A stretch of 33,542 nt of DNA from an uncultured Saprospiraceae bacterium (GTDB lineage: Bacteria > Bacteroidota > Bacteroidia > Chitinophagales > Saprospiraceae), in assembly GCA_937928575.1 (NCBI GenBank), contig CALFWW010000266.1, forward strand, positions 1-33,542, in the 5' to 3' direction. The notes beneath the pieces are model-generated. The model was not told the origin of the DNA. It ran no database searches and saw nothing but the letters and a program-made list of their open reading frames with translations. A program made the position numbers and the translations under genes. Below are positions 1-7,228 of this stretch, piece after piece. Each line of letters opens with the position of its first letter. Positions within the stretch are counted from its first letter, which is position 1.

Positions 1-3
1 GTC

Positions 4-1173
4 TTAAAGTGCCCCAGTACGGTCTCTCACCTGCAAGTAAACAAAAGCCAAAAAAGTAATCGCACCAGAAATAAAATAAGCCATTGGAAAATTAGCAGGA
101 TCATTCGCATAAAACCAAGCGGATAAAATCGCACCCATTCCAATACCGATTTCCAAAGCGATGTAGACGGTTGCCATTGCTCTTCCTCTCTTCTCTTCAG
201 GACTGACATCAATGACCCATGCAAATACAGCTGGGGAAGCGACGCCCGCAGAAAATCCAACACAGGCACTGGCCATCATCAATGTAACTGCGCTATTCGC
301 CAATCCCATAAAAATCAGGGATACAGATAACATTACTATTGCGTATTTAATAACGATGATGCGTCCATATTTGTCAGAAGCCTTTCCAGCAACCAACCGG
401 GATAAAATGGAGAAAACCGTAAGACTAGTAAAAAGTAATCCTTTATTTTCTAAGCCTAAATATTCCGATTGATCTGGTGAGATGGTTAGCAATACCCCAT
501 AGCACAAGTAGGTGAATAAGGTAACGATTGCAACTGGGATCGCCGTTTTTTCAATGATTTCATGACGACCAATTTTTAAAAGAGAAAGGGTAAATTTTTG
601 AGGGTGCTCTAGCGTCTCTTTAAGTCCAAATAAAATTCCAATAGAAATAAAAGCAAGGAACGAAGAAACATAAAAGAGTATATCTATCGAATAAAGATTA
701 GCTAAATAACTACCAAACGGTGGAAACATGGAAGCCCCTAAATTCATGCTGATACCAAGAATTCCCATTCCTTCACCACGTCGATGAGCAGGTAAAATAT
801 CGGCTGCATATGCAACAGAAGCAGTTGGTTTGAAACCGGTAGAAAATCCATGTAAAAAACGGAGGAATAAAAAACCAGAGACTGTCATTAAGATAGGATA
901 TAACACACTACACACTACACACACCAATGTGCCAATAATCATGACCGGAATTCTCCCAATCGTGTCTGTCAGCTTTCCGCTAAAAGGTCTAGACAATCCA
1001 GCGGATAAGGTAAAGAGTGCAATGATTAATCCTTTATAATCTTCTCCACCTAGCTTGGTCAAAAAGGAAGGCAGTTCAGGAATCATCATATTGAAACTAC
1101 CCGCAAATAAAACATGGCTGAGGCAAAGGAGAATAAAGGAAGAGGTATAAAGGGACTTTGAAGTTTCAGCCAT
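4..1173 (-). CDS. MFS transporter, DHA1-like drug/metabolite efflux type
   Basis: Inner-membrane major facilitator protein of 389 residues, the usual size for a 12-helix carrier. The family motif A is visible twice, once per six-helix half: GKLTDTIGRIPV at residues 66-77 and GKASDKYGRIIV at 263-274. A conserved RFLHGFSTG segment lies at 105-113 in helix 4. There is no signal peptide, and almost the whole chain is hydrophobic helices with short loops. The substrate cannot be read from sequence; proton-coupled export of small molecules is the family norm. The stop codon lies at bases 4-6, so the gene is complete. It is downstream of the tlpA-like gene and separated from it by a hairpin terminator, with a promoter-like TTG-N18-TATATTTG further upstream, so its expression may be independent or controlled by attenuation. 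Family assignment is firm, substrate unknown. Confidence 0.92.
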   Translation of the reverse strand: MAETSKSLYTSSFILLCLSHVLFAGSFNMMIPELPSFLTKLGGEDYKGLIIALFTLSAGLSRPFSGKLTDTIGRIPVMIIGTLVCVVCSVLYPILMTVSGFLFLRFLHGFSTGFKPTASVAYAADILPAHRRGEGMGILGISMNLGASMFPPFGSYLANLYSIDILFYVSSFLAFISIGILFGLKETLEHPQKFTLSLLKIGRHEIIEKTAIPVAIVTLFTYLCYGVLLTISPDQSEYLGLENKGLLFTSLTVFSILSRLVAGKASDKYGRIIVIKYAIVMLSVSLIFMGLANSAVTLMMASACVGFSAGVASPAVFAWVIDVSPEEKRGRAMATVYIALEIGIGMGAILSAWFYANDPANFPMAYFISGAITFLAFVYLQVRDRTGAL

Positions 1174-1184
1174 TCAACATGCTT

Positions 1185-1230
1185 AAAAAACAACAACCTG
1201 ACAGAGTCATTAAAATCTGCCAGGTTGTTG
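1185..1230 (-). terminator. Rho-independent terminator after the tlpA-like gene, in the leader of the MFS gene
   Basis: Read on the minus strand, CAACAACCTG pairs perfectly with CAGGTTGTTG (plus 1221-1230 and 1191-1200). Inside, one mismatch is followed by three more pairs (GCAG with CTGT), and the stem runs directly into six T. It lies 22 bases past the tlpA-like stop and 12 bases before the MFS start codon, so it may end the purL-tlpA transcript or attenuate the MFS transcript. Confidence 0.85.
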
Positions 1231-1241
1231 AAAAATTATTT

Positions 1242-1270
1242 CAAATATATTGTTACAATAATTTTTTCAA
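1242..1270 (-). promoter_or_regulatory. Candidate Bacteroidota-type promoter (TTG-N18-TATATTTG) for the MFS gene
   Basis: On the minus strand a TTG (1270-1268) is followed after 18 bases by TATATTTG (1249-1242), an exact match to the TAnnTTTG -7 box with permitted spacing. It overlaps the last codons of the tlpA-like gene. A transcript from it would enter the 1230-1185 hairpin almost at once, so the site predicts either a terminated short RNA or a controlled leader. The assignment rests on motif match only. Confidence 0.45.
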
Positions 1271-2380
1271 TTGAGCTTCCAAATCATTTCTTGGATTAAC
1301 CGCAGCAATCTTGCCATCACGATCAATCAAGAAAGTTTTTGGAATAGACGAAACACCATACTCACGAGCAGCCCCTGATTCCCATTTTTTCAAATCACTA
1401 ACATGGTAATTCCAAATTAAGTTATCTTTTGCAATGGCATCTGTCCATCTCTTTTTCTGATTCTTCATTTGCTGTTCGATTTGCTCAGGAGATTTGAAAC
1501 GAGCTTTGGTACGAGAATCCATCCCATCTAAAGAGACACTATAAACTGTGAATCCTTGATCTTTATATTTCTTGTAAGTTTCAACTACATGCGGGTTGGC
1601 TCTGCGACAAGGACCACACCAGCTTGCCCAAAAATCAATCAAAACGATTTTTCCTTTTAGATCAGATAATGCATATTCTTTTCCAGAAGGAGAAGGTAGC
1701 TTTATATCTGGAGCTGGTTGACCGACTTTGATTTTATTTCTGGCAGCGTTTTGTGCAATTTGACCTGCTAGTTGACCAGCAAATGCAGTGTATTCTTTGG
1801 TGTAAGAGGTACCTGGAAATTTTGCTTCCAATTTTTTCACCAAATTATTGTGGATGCCCACATGGCTTTGATCAGATCTCAATAGAGTGGAAGCCAAGAG
1901 GGTTGCCGATACAATATTGTTAGAGTTTTGGATTTTATTGGTAGCTGCTTTCATGTCTTTGTTGGCTACAAATTCGCTCATGATAGAAACAAATTCATTA
2001 GCATCAGCAGACCCTTTTATCTGTGCGTCAAATTTTGTGATCGTATTTAAATCCGTATTTATTTCCACTCCTTTTTCAGTCCCGTTTAGAGGAAAGGCGA
2101 TATTCTTGGCACCAATTCTCAATCTATAAATACCTGGATCAAAATTACCATCAACTGGAATGTGGAATTTTCCATTCGCATCAATATCCGTTTTACCTAA
2201 CACTTGGTTGGCGTTATTCAATGAAGTTTTATCAAAGAATATTTGCATATTGGATGCATTGGCAATCGTACCACTGATACCTGGCAAACTTGCTGCACTT
2301 CCGCTTCCTTCACCACCTCCACAACTGACTGTAAATGTAGCCAGCGCTATAAAAACTAAAAACGTAAGTAAATTTTTCAT
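1253..2380 (-). CDS. TlpA-like thioredoxin-fold lipoprotein with N-terminal DUF4369-like domain
   Basis: A 375-residue membrane-anchored thiol-disulfide oxidoreductase of the AhpC/TSA-Redoxin type. Residues 1-20 form a lipoprotein signal ending in the lipobox TVSC (Cys20), followed by a Gly-rich linker. Residues about 33-120 resemble the DUF4369 beta domain that precedes TlpA modules in Bacteroidota. A helical linker leads to the thioredoxin domain (about 217-375), with the redox motif WCGPC (Cys255, Cys258) and the cis-proline at SIP (Pro347). Both active cysteines are present, so reducing activity in the periplasm or at the outer membrane is likely; the partner is unknown. It starts 21 bases after the purL stop on the same strand, so it is probably cotranscribed with purL, and it ends before a strong terminator. 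Domain assignment is firm; physiological role is open. Confidence 0.93.
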   Translation of the reverse strand: MKNLLTFLVFIALATFTVSCGGGEGSGSAASLPGISGTIANASNMQIFFDKTSLNNANQVLGKTDIDANGKFHIPVDGNFDPGIYRLRIGAKNIAFPLNGTEKGVEINTDLNTITKFDAQIKGSADANEFVSIMSEFVANKDMKAATNKIQNSNNIVSATLLASTLLRSDQSHVGIHNNLVKKLEAKFPGTSYTKEYTAFAGQLAGQIAQNAARNKIKVGQPAPDIKLPSPSGKEYALSDLKGKIVLIDFWASWCGPCRRANPHVVETYKKYKDQGFTVYSVSLDGMDSRTKARFKSPEQIEQQMKNQKKRWTDAIAKDNLIWNYHVSDLKKWESGAAREYGVSSIPKTFLIDRDGKIAAVNPRNDLEAQLKKLL

Positions 2381-2401
2381 GTTTAAAATTTTAGGAATTA
2401 T

Positions 2402-4633
2402 CTATTGTATTCTTTTTTCAATAGCAGTATCGTATAAAGTTTTCCATTCCATGATATCACCAAATTCCCTATCATCCACTTTAATGGCACCTGATGTTAC
2501 TTTTCCAAGTTTTGAAACGGATGTACCATTACTATTTACAAAATTAAGGAATTCTTGTTCATTTTCAAGCGTCATTGACACGACAACTCGACTTTGACTT
2601 TCTCCAAACAAAAAGGCATCTTTACGGAAATTACTGTTCATTTGAATTTCAAACCCAAAGTTATTAAACATTGCGCTTTCAATCAAGCAAGTAAATAGGC
2701 CTCCTTCCGAAATGTCGTGTGCAGATTTAACTAATTTTTTCGAAATTAATTGTGTTACAAATTGCTGCATTTCAAATTCTTCCTCCATATCAAAATGAGG
2801 ACAAGGAGAATGATGAATGTCATGTATCGTCCTCAAATATTCACTACTATTGATATCATCTTTCGAATTTCCAATCAAATAAATAACCTGACCTGCATCT
2901 TTAAAGTCCAGTGTCATTTGATTCTCCAGTTTTTCCAATAAACCTAACATTCCAATGGTCGGTGTTGGATAAACAGGAACAGTTTTTCCATCGATTGTGG
3001 ATTGGTTGTAAAAACTAACATTACCGCCAGTGACCGGTGTTTCAAATTTCCGACAAGCTGCACCCATTCCTTTGATCGCTTCTGTAAATTGGTAGTATGC
3101 TTCTGGATTATATGGATTTCCGAAATTCAGACAATTGGTAATAGCAGTTGGGATGGCACCAGAACACACGATGTTTCTGGCAGCTTCTGCCACCGCAATC
3201 ATGGTTCCTTTGTATGGATCCGCGTAGACATAGGCGGAGTTGCAATCCGTCGTCAATGCAAGTGCCTTGTTGGTTCCTTTCACTCTTACCAATGCCGCAT
3301 CAGATGGGCTATTCGTGCCCATGGTGTTGACCCGAACCATAGAATCATATTGCTCATAGATCATTTTCTTGGAAGCGATATTTGGTGCGCTAATTATTTT
3401 CTTGGCAACGTCTAAAAGATCAGAAGGGACCGGTACTTTTGATAATTGAAAAGCTTCTACTTGATCCATGTATTTTGGACGTGCAGTTTCTCTGACATAG
3501 ACGGGTGCTCCACCTCCCAAGACCAGCGGCTCAGCGGGTACATCTGCGACCAACTCCGCACCTTCAAAAAATTGTAGTCTTCCAGTATCTGTAACTTCAC
3601 CAATCAATTCACATTCCAAGTCCCATTTGTCGAAAACTTGGTAGAGTAGTGCTTCTTGGCCTTTTTTTCCAACAATCAACATCCGTTCTTGACTTTCGGA
3701 AAGCAAAATCTCAAATGGTTTCATGTTGGCTTGTCGCGTTGGCACTTTATCCAATTGGATACGCATTCCAGTGTTGCTTTTGGCACTCATTTCGGAAGTC
3801 GAACAAGTAATCCCTGCTGCACCCATATCTTGCATACCCACAACAGCTCCAGTTTGAATCGCTTCTAGAGATGCTTCCAGTAATAATTTTTCTTGAAACG
3901 GATCTCCAACTTGCACGGCAGGTAAATCTTCTGCCGAATCTTCACTCAAATCTGCTGAAGCAAAGGTGGCTCCATGGATTCCATCTTTACCCGTAGCAGA
4001 TCCTACGATGAAAACTGGATTGCCCGGTCCATCAGCCACTGCCGACATGGTTTCGCCGACTTTCACGATACCAGCGGACATAGCATTGACCAAAATATTT
4101 TGATTGTAACAATCATTGAAGTAAACTTCTCCACCGACAGTTGGTACACCAAAGCAGTTGCCGTAATCCCCGATACCACTAACCACTCCTTTCATTAAAT
4201 GCTGGGTGTGCTTGGAATCAATGTTTCCAAATCTCAGAGAGTTGAGTGCGGCAATAGGTCTTGCCCCCATCGTGAAGATATCTCTGTGAATTCCTCCAAC
4301 ACCAGTGGCAGCTCCTTGATAAGGTTCCAACGCGGATGGATGGTTGTGTGATTCAATTTTGAAAGCACATGCGAGTCCATCACCGATATCTATGAGTCCG
4401 GCATTTTCTTCACCTGCTTCAACTAAAAGTTTAGCACCTTCACGAGGTAGTGTTTTTAATTGTAAAATTGAATTTTTGTAGGAACAATGCTCGGACCACA
4501 TCACAGAAAAAATACTGAGTTCTGTGAAATTAGGTTGCCGACCCATTATTTGGATAATTTTCTCAAATTCCTCCTTGTTAAGACCCAAGTTCTTGGCAGT
4601 CTCTAAGGTAATTGCTGGCTCCGTTAATTGCAT
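2402..4633 (-). CDS. purL: Phosphoribosylformylglycinamidine synthase subunit PurL (small type)
   Basis: Synthetase subunit of FGAM synthase, the fourth step of de novo purine synthesis: FGAR, glutamine-derived ammonia and ATP give FGAM. At 743 residues it is the small PurL form, which works with separate PurS and PurQ; neither is in this window. Key signatures are the N-terminal MWSEHCSYK (His49) and the nucleotide/substrate loop [14 protein letters not shown] (94-107) followed by [10 protein letters not shown]. The second PurM-like half shows NCLNFGNP and [13 protein letters not shown]. The ATG at 4633 matches the family N-terminus. It lies 28 bases downstream of a TATCTTTG box that is part of a 17-base dyad also found before guaA. 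The tlpA-like gene follows after 21 bases. Identification is essentially certain. Confidence 0.98.
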   Translation of the reverse strand: MQLTEPAITLETAKNLGLNKEEFEKIIQIMGRQPNFTELSIFSVMWSEHCSYKNSILQLKTLPREGAKLLVEAGEENAGLIDIGDGLACAFKIESHNHPSALEPYQGAATGVGGIHRDIFTMGARPIAALNSLRFGNIDSKHTQHLMKGVVSGIGDYGNCFGVPTVGGEVYFNDCYNQNILVNAMSAGIVKVGETMSAVADGPGNPVFIVGSATGKDGIHGATFASADLSEDSAEDLPAVQVGDPFQEKLLLEASLEAIQTGAVVGMQDMGAAGITCSTSEMSAKSNTGMRIQLDKVPTRQANMKPFEILLSESQERMLIVGKKGQEALLYQVFDKWDLECELIGEVTDTGRLQFFEGAELVADVPAEPLVLGGGAPVYVRETARPKYMDQVEAFQLSKVPVPSDLLDVAKKIISAPNIASKKMIYEQYDSMVRVNTMGTNSPSDAALVRVKGTNKALALTTDCNSAYVYADPYKGTMIAVAEAARNIVCSGAIPTAITNCLNFGNPYNPEAYYQFTEAIKGMGAACRKFETPVTGGNVSFYNQSTIDGKTVPVYPTPTIGMLGLLEKLENQMTLDFKDAGQVIYLIGNSKDDINSSEYLRTIHDIHHSPCPHFDMEEEFEMQQFVTQLISKKLVKSAHDISEGGLFTCLIESAMFNNFGFEIQMNSNFRKDAFLFGESQSRVVVSMTLENEQEFLNFVNSNGTSVSKLGKVTSGAIKVDDREFGDIMEWKTLYDTAIEKRIQ

Positions 4634-4661
4634 TTGGAAGTGGCGGTTGTTTAGCTTGCCG

Positions 4662-4678
4662 CAAAGATAGTATTTTTG
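4662..4678 (-). promoter_or_regulatory. purL promoter/dyad: back-to-back TAnnTTTG boxes
   Basis: On the minus strand the sequence is CAAAAATACTATCTTTG. The right half, TATCTTTG, is a perfect -7 box pointing at purL, 28 bases before its ATG. The left half, read on the plus strand, is TATTTTTG, also a perfect box, pointing towards cytochrome oxidase subunit III (antisense to it). The two boxes are separated by one base and form a near-palindrome. No TTG sits at the expected upstream distance. The identical 17 bases occur before guaA at 21384-21400. Confidence 0.6.
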
Positions 4679-4753
4679 GACTTTTAGCAGATTAGATAGG
4701 TATACAATTTCAGATGAATTGAAAATTGTTTGCTATAAAAAAGCTAGCCGAAT

Positions 4754-5365
4754 TTAAAACATACAATTAATCCCAAAGAATAAAACCAAATAAATCCAAA
4801 GTAAATCAAGGAAGTGCCAATAAACGGTTAACAATCTAAGTTTCATTCGTTTCTCTGGATCTGAAAAGTAAACCATTACACTTACAGGTTCTTTCATTCT
4901 TTTTTTGGCAGCAATCCAAAAGAAAATGAGAAAAGGTAATCCTGCAATCACGTGGACGAAATGTAAGCCGGAGATCACGTATAAATATCCTGCTGTATTG
5001 CTGTAATCAATTGGTATTTGGTTACTGAATAATTCTGCCCAAGCAAACATTTGTGCAATCAAAAAAATGAAAGTCAAAACAATTGTGTATAACAATGCAT
5101 TTTGGTAACCGACTGTGTTGTCTTCGAGATACGCTTTTTTAGCTAAATACAAAGTATATCCTGAAGCGATCAAGATGAAAGTGTTTACATAAAATAAATA
5201 AGGAAGTTGAATTGCCGGTATCCCATTTTGAAAACGTGTATAAATGTAAGCGGCCGAAAAAGCAAGAAATAATGCAGTGATACTGGCAAGCACCAACGTG
5301 ATGACAATATTGTAGGGGTGGTATCTTAAGGTTGCGGGGTCTCTATATTTGGAAGCGTTCGACAT
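4754..5365 (-). CDS. Heme-copper oxidase subunit III (cytochrome c oxidase subunit 3 family)
   Basis: A 203-residue, five-helix subunit III of an aa3/bo3-type terminal oxidase in the inner membrane; it supports the stability of subunit I and proton uptake but carries no redox centre. Helices are at about 19-42, 57-78, 89-111, 127-152 and 178-200. Family signatures are SGLHFVHVIAG (132-142) and YWHFLDLLWIYL (182-193). The length fits the short five-helix form lacking the first two helices of mitochondrial COX3. It is isolated here: no subunit I or II, heme A/O synthase or assembly gene is adjacent, and the neighbours are purL and a T9SS protein. A terminator (5430-5462) separates it from the upstream gene, so it needs its own promoter in 5366-5429, where I see no convincing box. 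Family assignment is firm; CyoC-like and CoxC-like types cannot be told apart here. Confidence 0.93.
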   Translation of the reverse strand: MSNASKYRDPATLRYHPYNIVITLVLASITALFLAFSAAYIYTRFQNGIPAIQLPYLFYVNTFILIASGYTLYLAKKAYLEDNTVGYQNALLYTIVLTFIFLIAQMFAWAELFSNQIPIDYSNTAGYLYVISGLHFVHVIAGLPFLIFFWIAAKKRMKEPVSVMVYFSDPEKRMKLRLLTVYWHFLDLLWIYLVLFFGINCMF

Positions 5366-5429
5366 ATTCGTATTTTATGGTCTCATTAAAAGTAATAGAA
5401 TTAAAGAAGAAGTGTTCAATGAAAAGCAT

Positions 5430-5462
5430 AAAAAAAGCTGTGCCAACTAAATGACACAGCTT
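5430..5462 (-). terminator. Rho-independent terminator after the T9SS hydrolase-like gene
   Basis: On the minus strand AAGCTGTG (5462-5455) pairs perfectly with CACAGCTT (5442-5435) around a 12-base loop, and the stem runs into a tract of seven T (complement of 5430-5436). It lies 47 bases past the stop of the gene ending at 5510 and so closes the TonB receptor-hydrolase transcription unit. Confidence 0.88.
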
Positions 5463-5509
5463 ATATAATTCAAAAAATGAATTTTATTAAAATAATTTGA
5501 TGAGTCGCA

Positions 5510-7171
5510 TTATTTATTCAACATTACTTTCTTTGAAGCAACCCCATTTTCAGTGTATACTTTGATTATGTACATTCCAGATGACTGTCCATTTAAAGAA
5601 AGTTCATATTGTGCAGTGTTGACACTATTAATTGAAGAAATTAATTTTCCATCGATATTATAAATCTCAATTTGGTCAATCATTTCTTGTCCAGTAACGT
5701 TTACTGTCAAATTCCCTGAGGTAGGATTTGGTAAAACTGCTACAGAATTCGGATCCAATTGTTGTTCCTTAACAGATACGGTACCACAACCAAGATCAAG
5801 TGTTTCACAAGCTCTAGGAATAACATAATCCATTATTTTAGCAATATTTCCACGTGCCTTTTCAGGAGACATACCTTCATTCAATAACAATCCATTTGCG
5901 TGGAAGCTAGTTGCTCCTGTTGGATCAGTTGGGTGCGGACATTGACTCCAGGTTAGTCCCATGCAAGGAGAACCAGCAGGAGTTGCTGCATTTTCATCCC
6001 ACCAATTTATTACAACTCCTTCATCGAAGTTGTTAGAGTTGTTGGGGCTTTTCCAAGAGTAAGAACCTTCATAATAAGGATGACCAGCAGTGGAGGCGTT
6101 TGTCATTGCTTCCTGAGTAACTGCATCATTTAAGTTTAAATCTTTCCATGGTTGGTTGATACCATTTGCTTCTTGTACTGCACCAATTTGTTGTAGCCCT
6201 TGTACTTGTACAATCGGGTCACCAGTTGTTGGAACAATCAAAACTGCATCATCGTAAGGTGCAAAAATATCATCGATAGACTGGACAGAAATAATTGGAA
6301 CTGTTTGATCTTCCAACCAACTAATGTCTCCTAATGCACCGCCCACGTTGACCGTCAATTGAAATTCACTCGAATAATTAACGTGATTTGCGATATTGGT
6401 GGTATCACCTGCTGGCAATCCAAATGCAGCATCTGGTGTTGCAGTCGTAACTTTTCCTTCAATATCACCGTGATAAGCTTCTACTACCATAGGTGTTTCA
6501 GGAGTTCCATCCATGTCTACATCTAATAGGAATTTACCAGTTGGGTTGGAAGCCAATGGAATTTCATTATAGAAAGAAAGTGCGTTGACACCTAGTACCA
6601 AGTATCCACCGGTACCGTTGCCCCACATCGTGATTTTTGAATCATCAATGCCGTAAGGATTACCATCTTCAGCGACGGTTTTCTTCATATATCTGATTGC
6701 AGTACGTCCATCTTGGAGACCGCGATAAGCTGCTTGTATTAGACCAAGCGCTCTTTCTGGTTGCGTTTCTGCAAGTGGATTCCAACCTAAACGATATTCA
6801 ACAGCGGCAGCTACAAATCCTCTTCTAGCTAATTGTGAACAAATTTCGATTACAGAGTTATCCGCTTTTGATCCAGCAATTTGAGCATTAGTGATTGGAG
6901 GTAAAAAATTTCCTGTGTGAAAAACAAGAACTAAAGGTCGATTGGTTTCAGTATCACCAGTCGGCTCATAAATATCCATTTTTAGCGATTGTGTTACTGC
7001 TTCACCGACTAGTGGGACAAAAAGTACGGTTGCATTTTGACCATAAGTTACATCAGAAGATACGGTAACGTCAGTAAACACTTCCTCTAAATATCTACCT
7101 TCTTGCGCAAAAGAGACAAAGCTCATTGTCACAAAAAGAAGGAGAAGAAGTTGAGTAAAAATTTTTTTCAT
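5510..7171 (-). CDS. T9SS-sorted alpha/beta-hydrolase (carboxylesterase-like) protein lacking the nucleophile serine
   Basis: A 553-residue exported protein. A signal peptide (1-22, ending SFA before Gln) precedes an alpha/beta-hydrolase-like domain (about 60-455). The oxyanion-loop region reads VLVFHTGNFLPP (82-92) and the nucleophile elbow ITMWGNGTGGYL (180-191). The family elbow is GxSxG, but here it is GNGTG (184-188) with Gly186 in place of serine; the bases read GGC AAC GGT ACC GGT. An acid-like segment (SIDDIFAPYDD, Asp300/301) and a late histidine (FHANG, about 425) remain. Residues 480-553 form a T9SS type A sorting domain (LPNPTSG, then SGMYIIKVY and SKKVMLNK at the end), so it should be exported across the outer membrane and cell-attached or released. 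It starts 57 bases after the TonB receptor stop, consistent with one operon. Fold and sorting are well supported; enzyme activity is doubtful. Confidence 0.82.
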   Translation of the reverse strand: MKKIFTQLLLLLFVTMSFVSFAQEGRYLEEVFTDVTVSSDVTYGQNATVLFVPLVGEAVTQSLKMDIYEPTGDTETNRPLVLVFHTGNFLPPITNAQIAGSKADNSVIEICSQLARRGFVAAAVEYRLGWNPLAETQPERALGLIQAAYRGLQDGRTAIRYMKKTVAEDGNPYGIDDSKITMWGNGTGGYLVLGVNALSFYNEIPLASNPTGKFLLDVDMDGTPETPMVVEAYHGDIEGKVTTATPDAAFGLPAGDTTNIANHVNYSSEFQLTVNVGGALGDISWLEDQTVPIISVQSIDDIFAPYDDAVLIVPTTGDPIVQVQGLQQIGAVQEANGINQPWKDLNLNDAVTQEAMTNASTAGHPYYEGSYSWKSPNNSNNFDEGVVINWWDENAATPAGSPCMGLTWSQCPHPTDPTGATSFHANGLLLNEGMSPEKARGNIAKIMDYVIPRACETLDLGCGTVSVKEQQLDPNSVAVLPNPTSGNLTVNVTGQEMIDQIEIYNIDGKLISSINSVNTAQYELSLNGQSSGMYIIKVYTENGVASKKVMLNK

Positions 7172-7228
7172 AATTCAAATTTTGTTTAAAAATGTAAGTG
7201 TATTGTTGTGTAAAGCTCTTATAGTGAG

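Noticed and set aside
2160-2597. 145-codon plus-strand reading frame across the tlpA-purL junction
   Set aside because: It is antisense to two well-supported genes, its translation has no recognisable domain, and it has no promoter of its own.
3002-3415. 137-codon plus-strand reading frame inside purL
   Set aside because: Antisense shadow of a conserved purL region; the translation is rich in Cys, Trp and His, as expected from reverse-complement coding.
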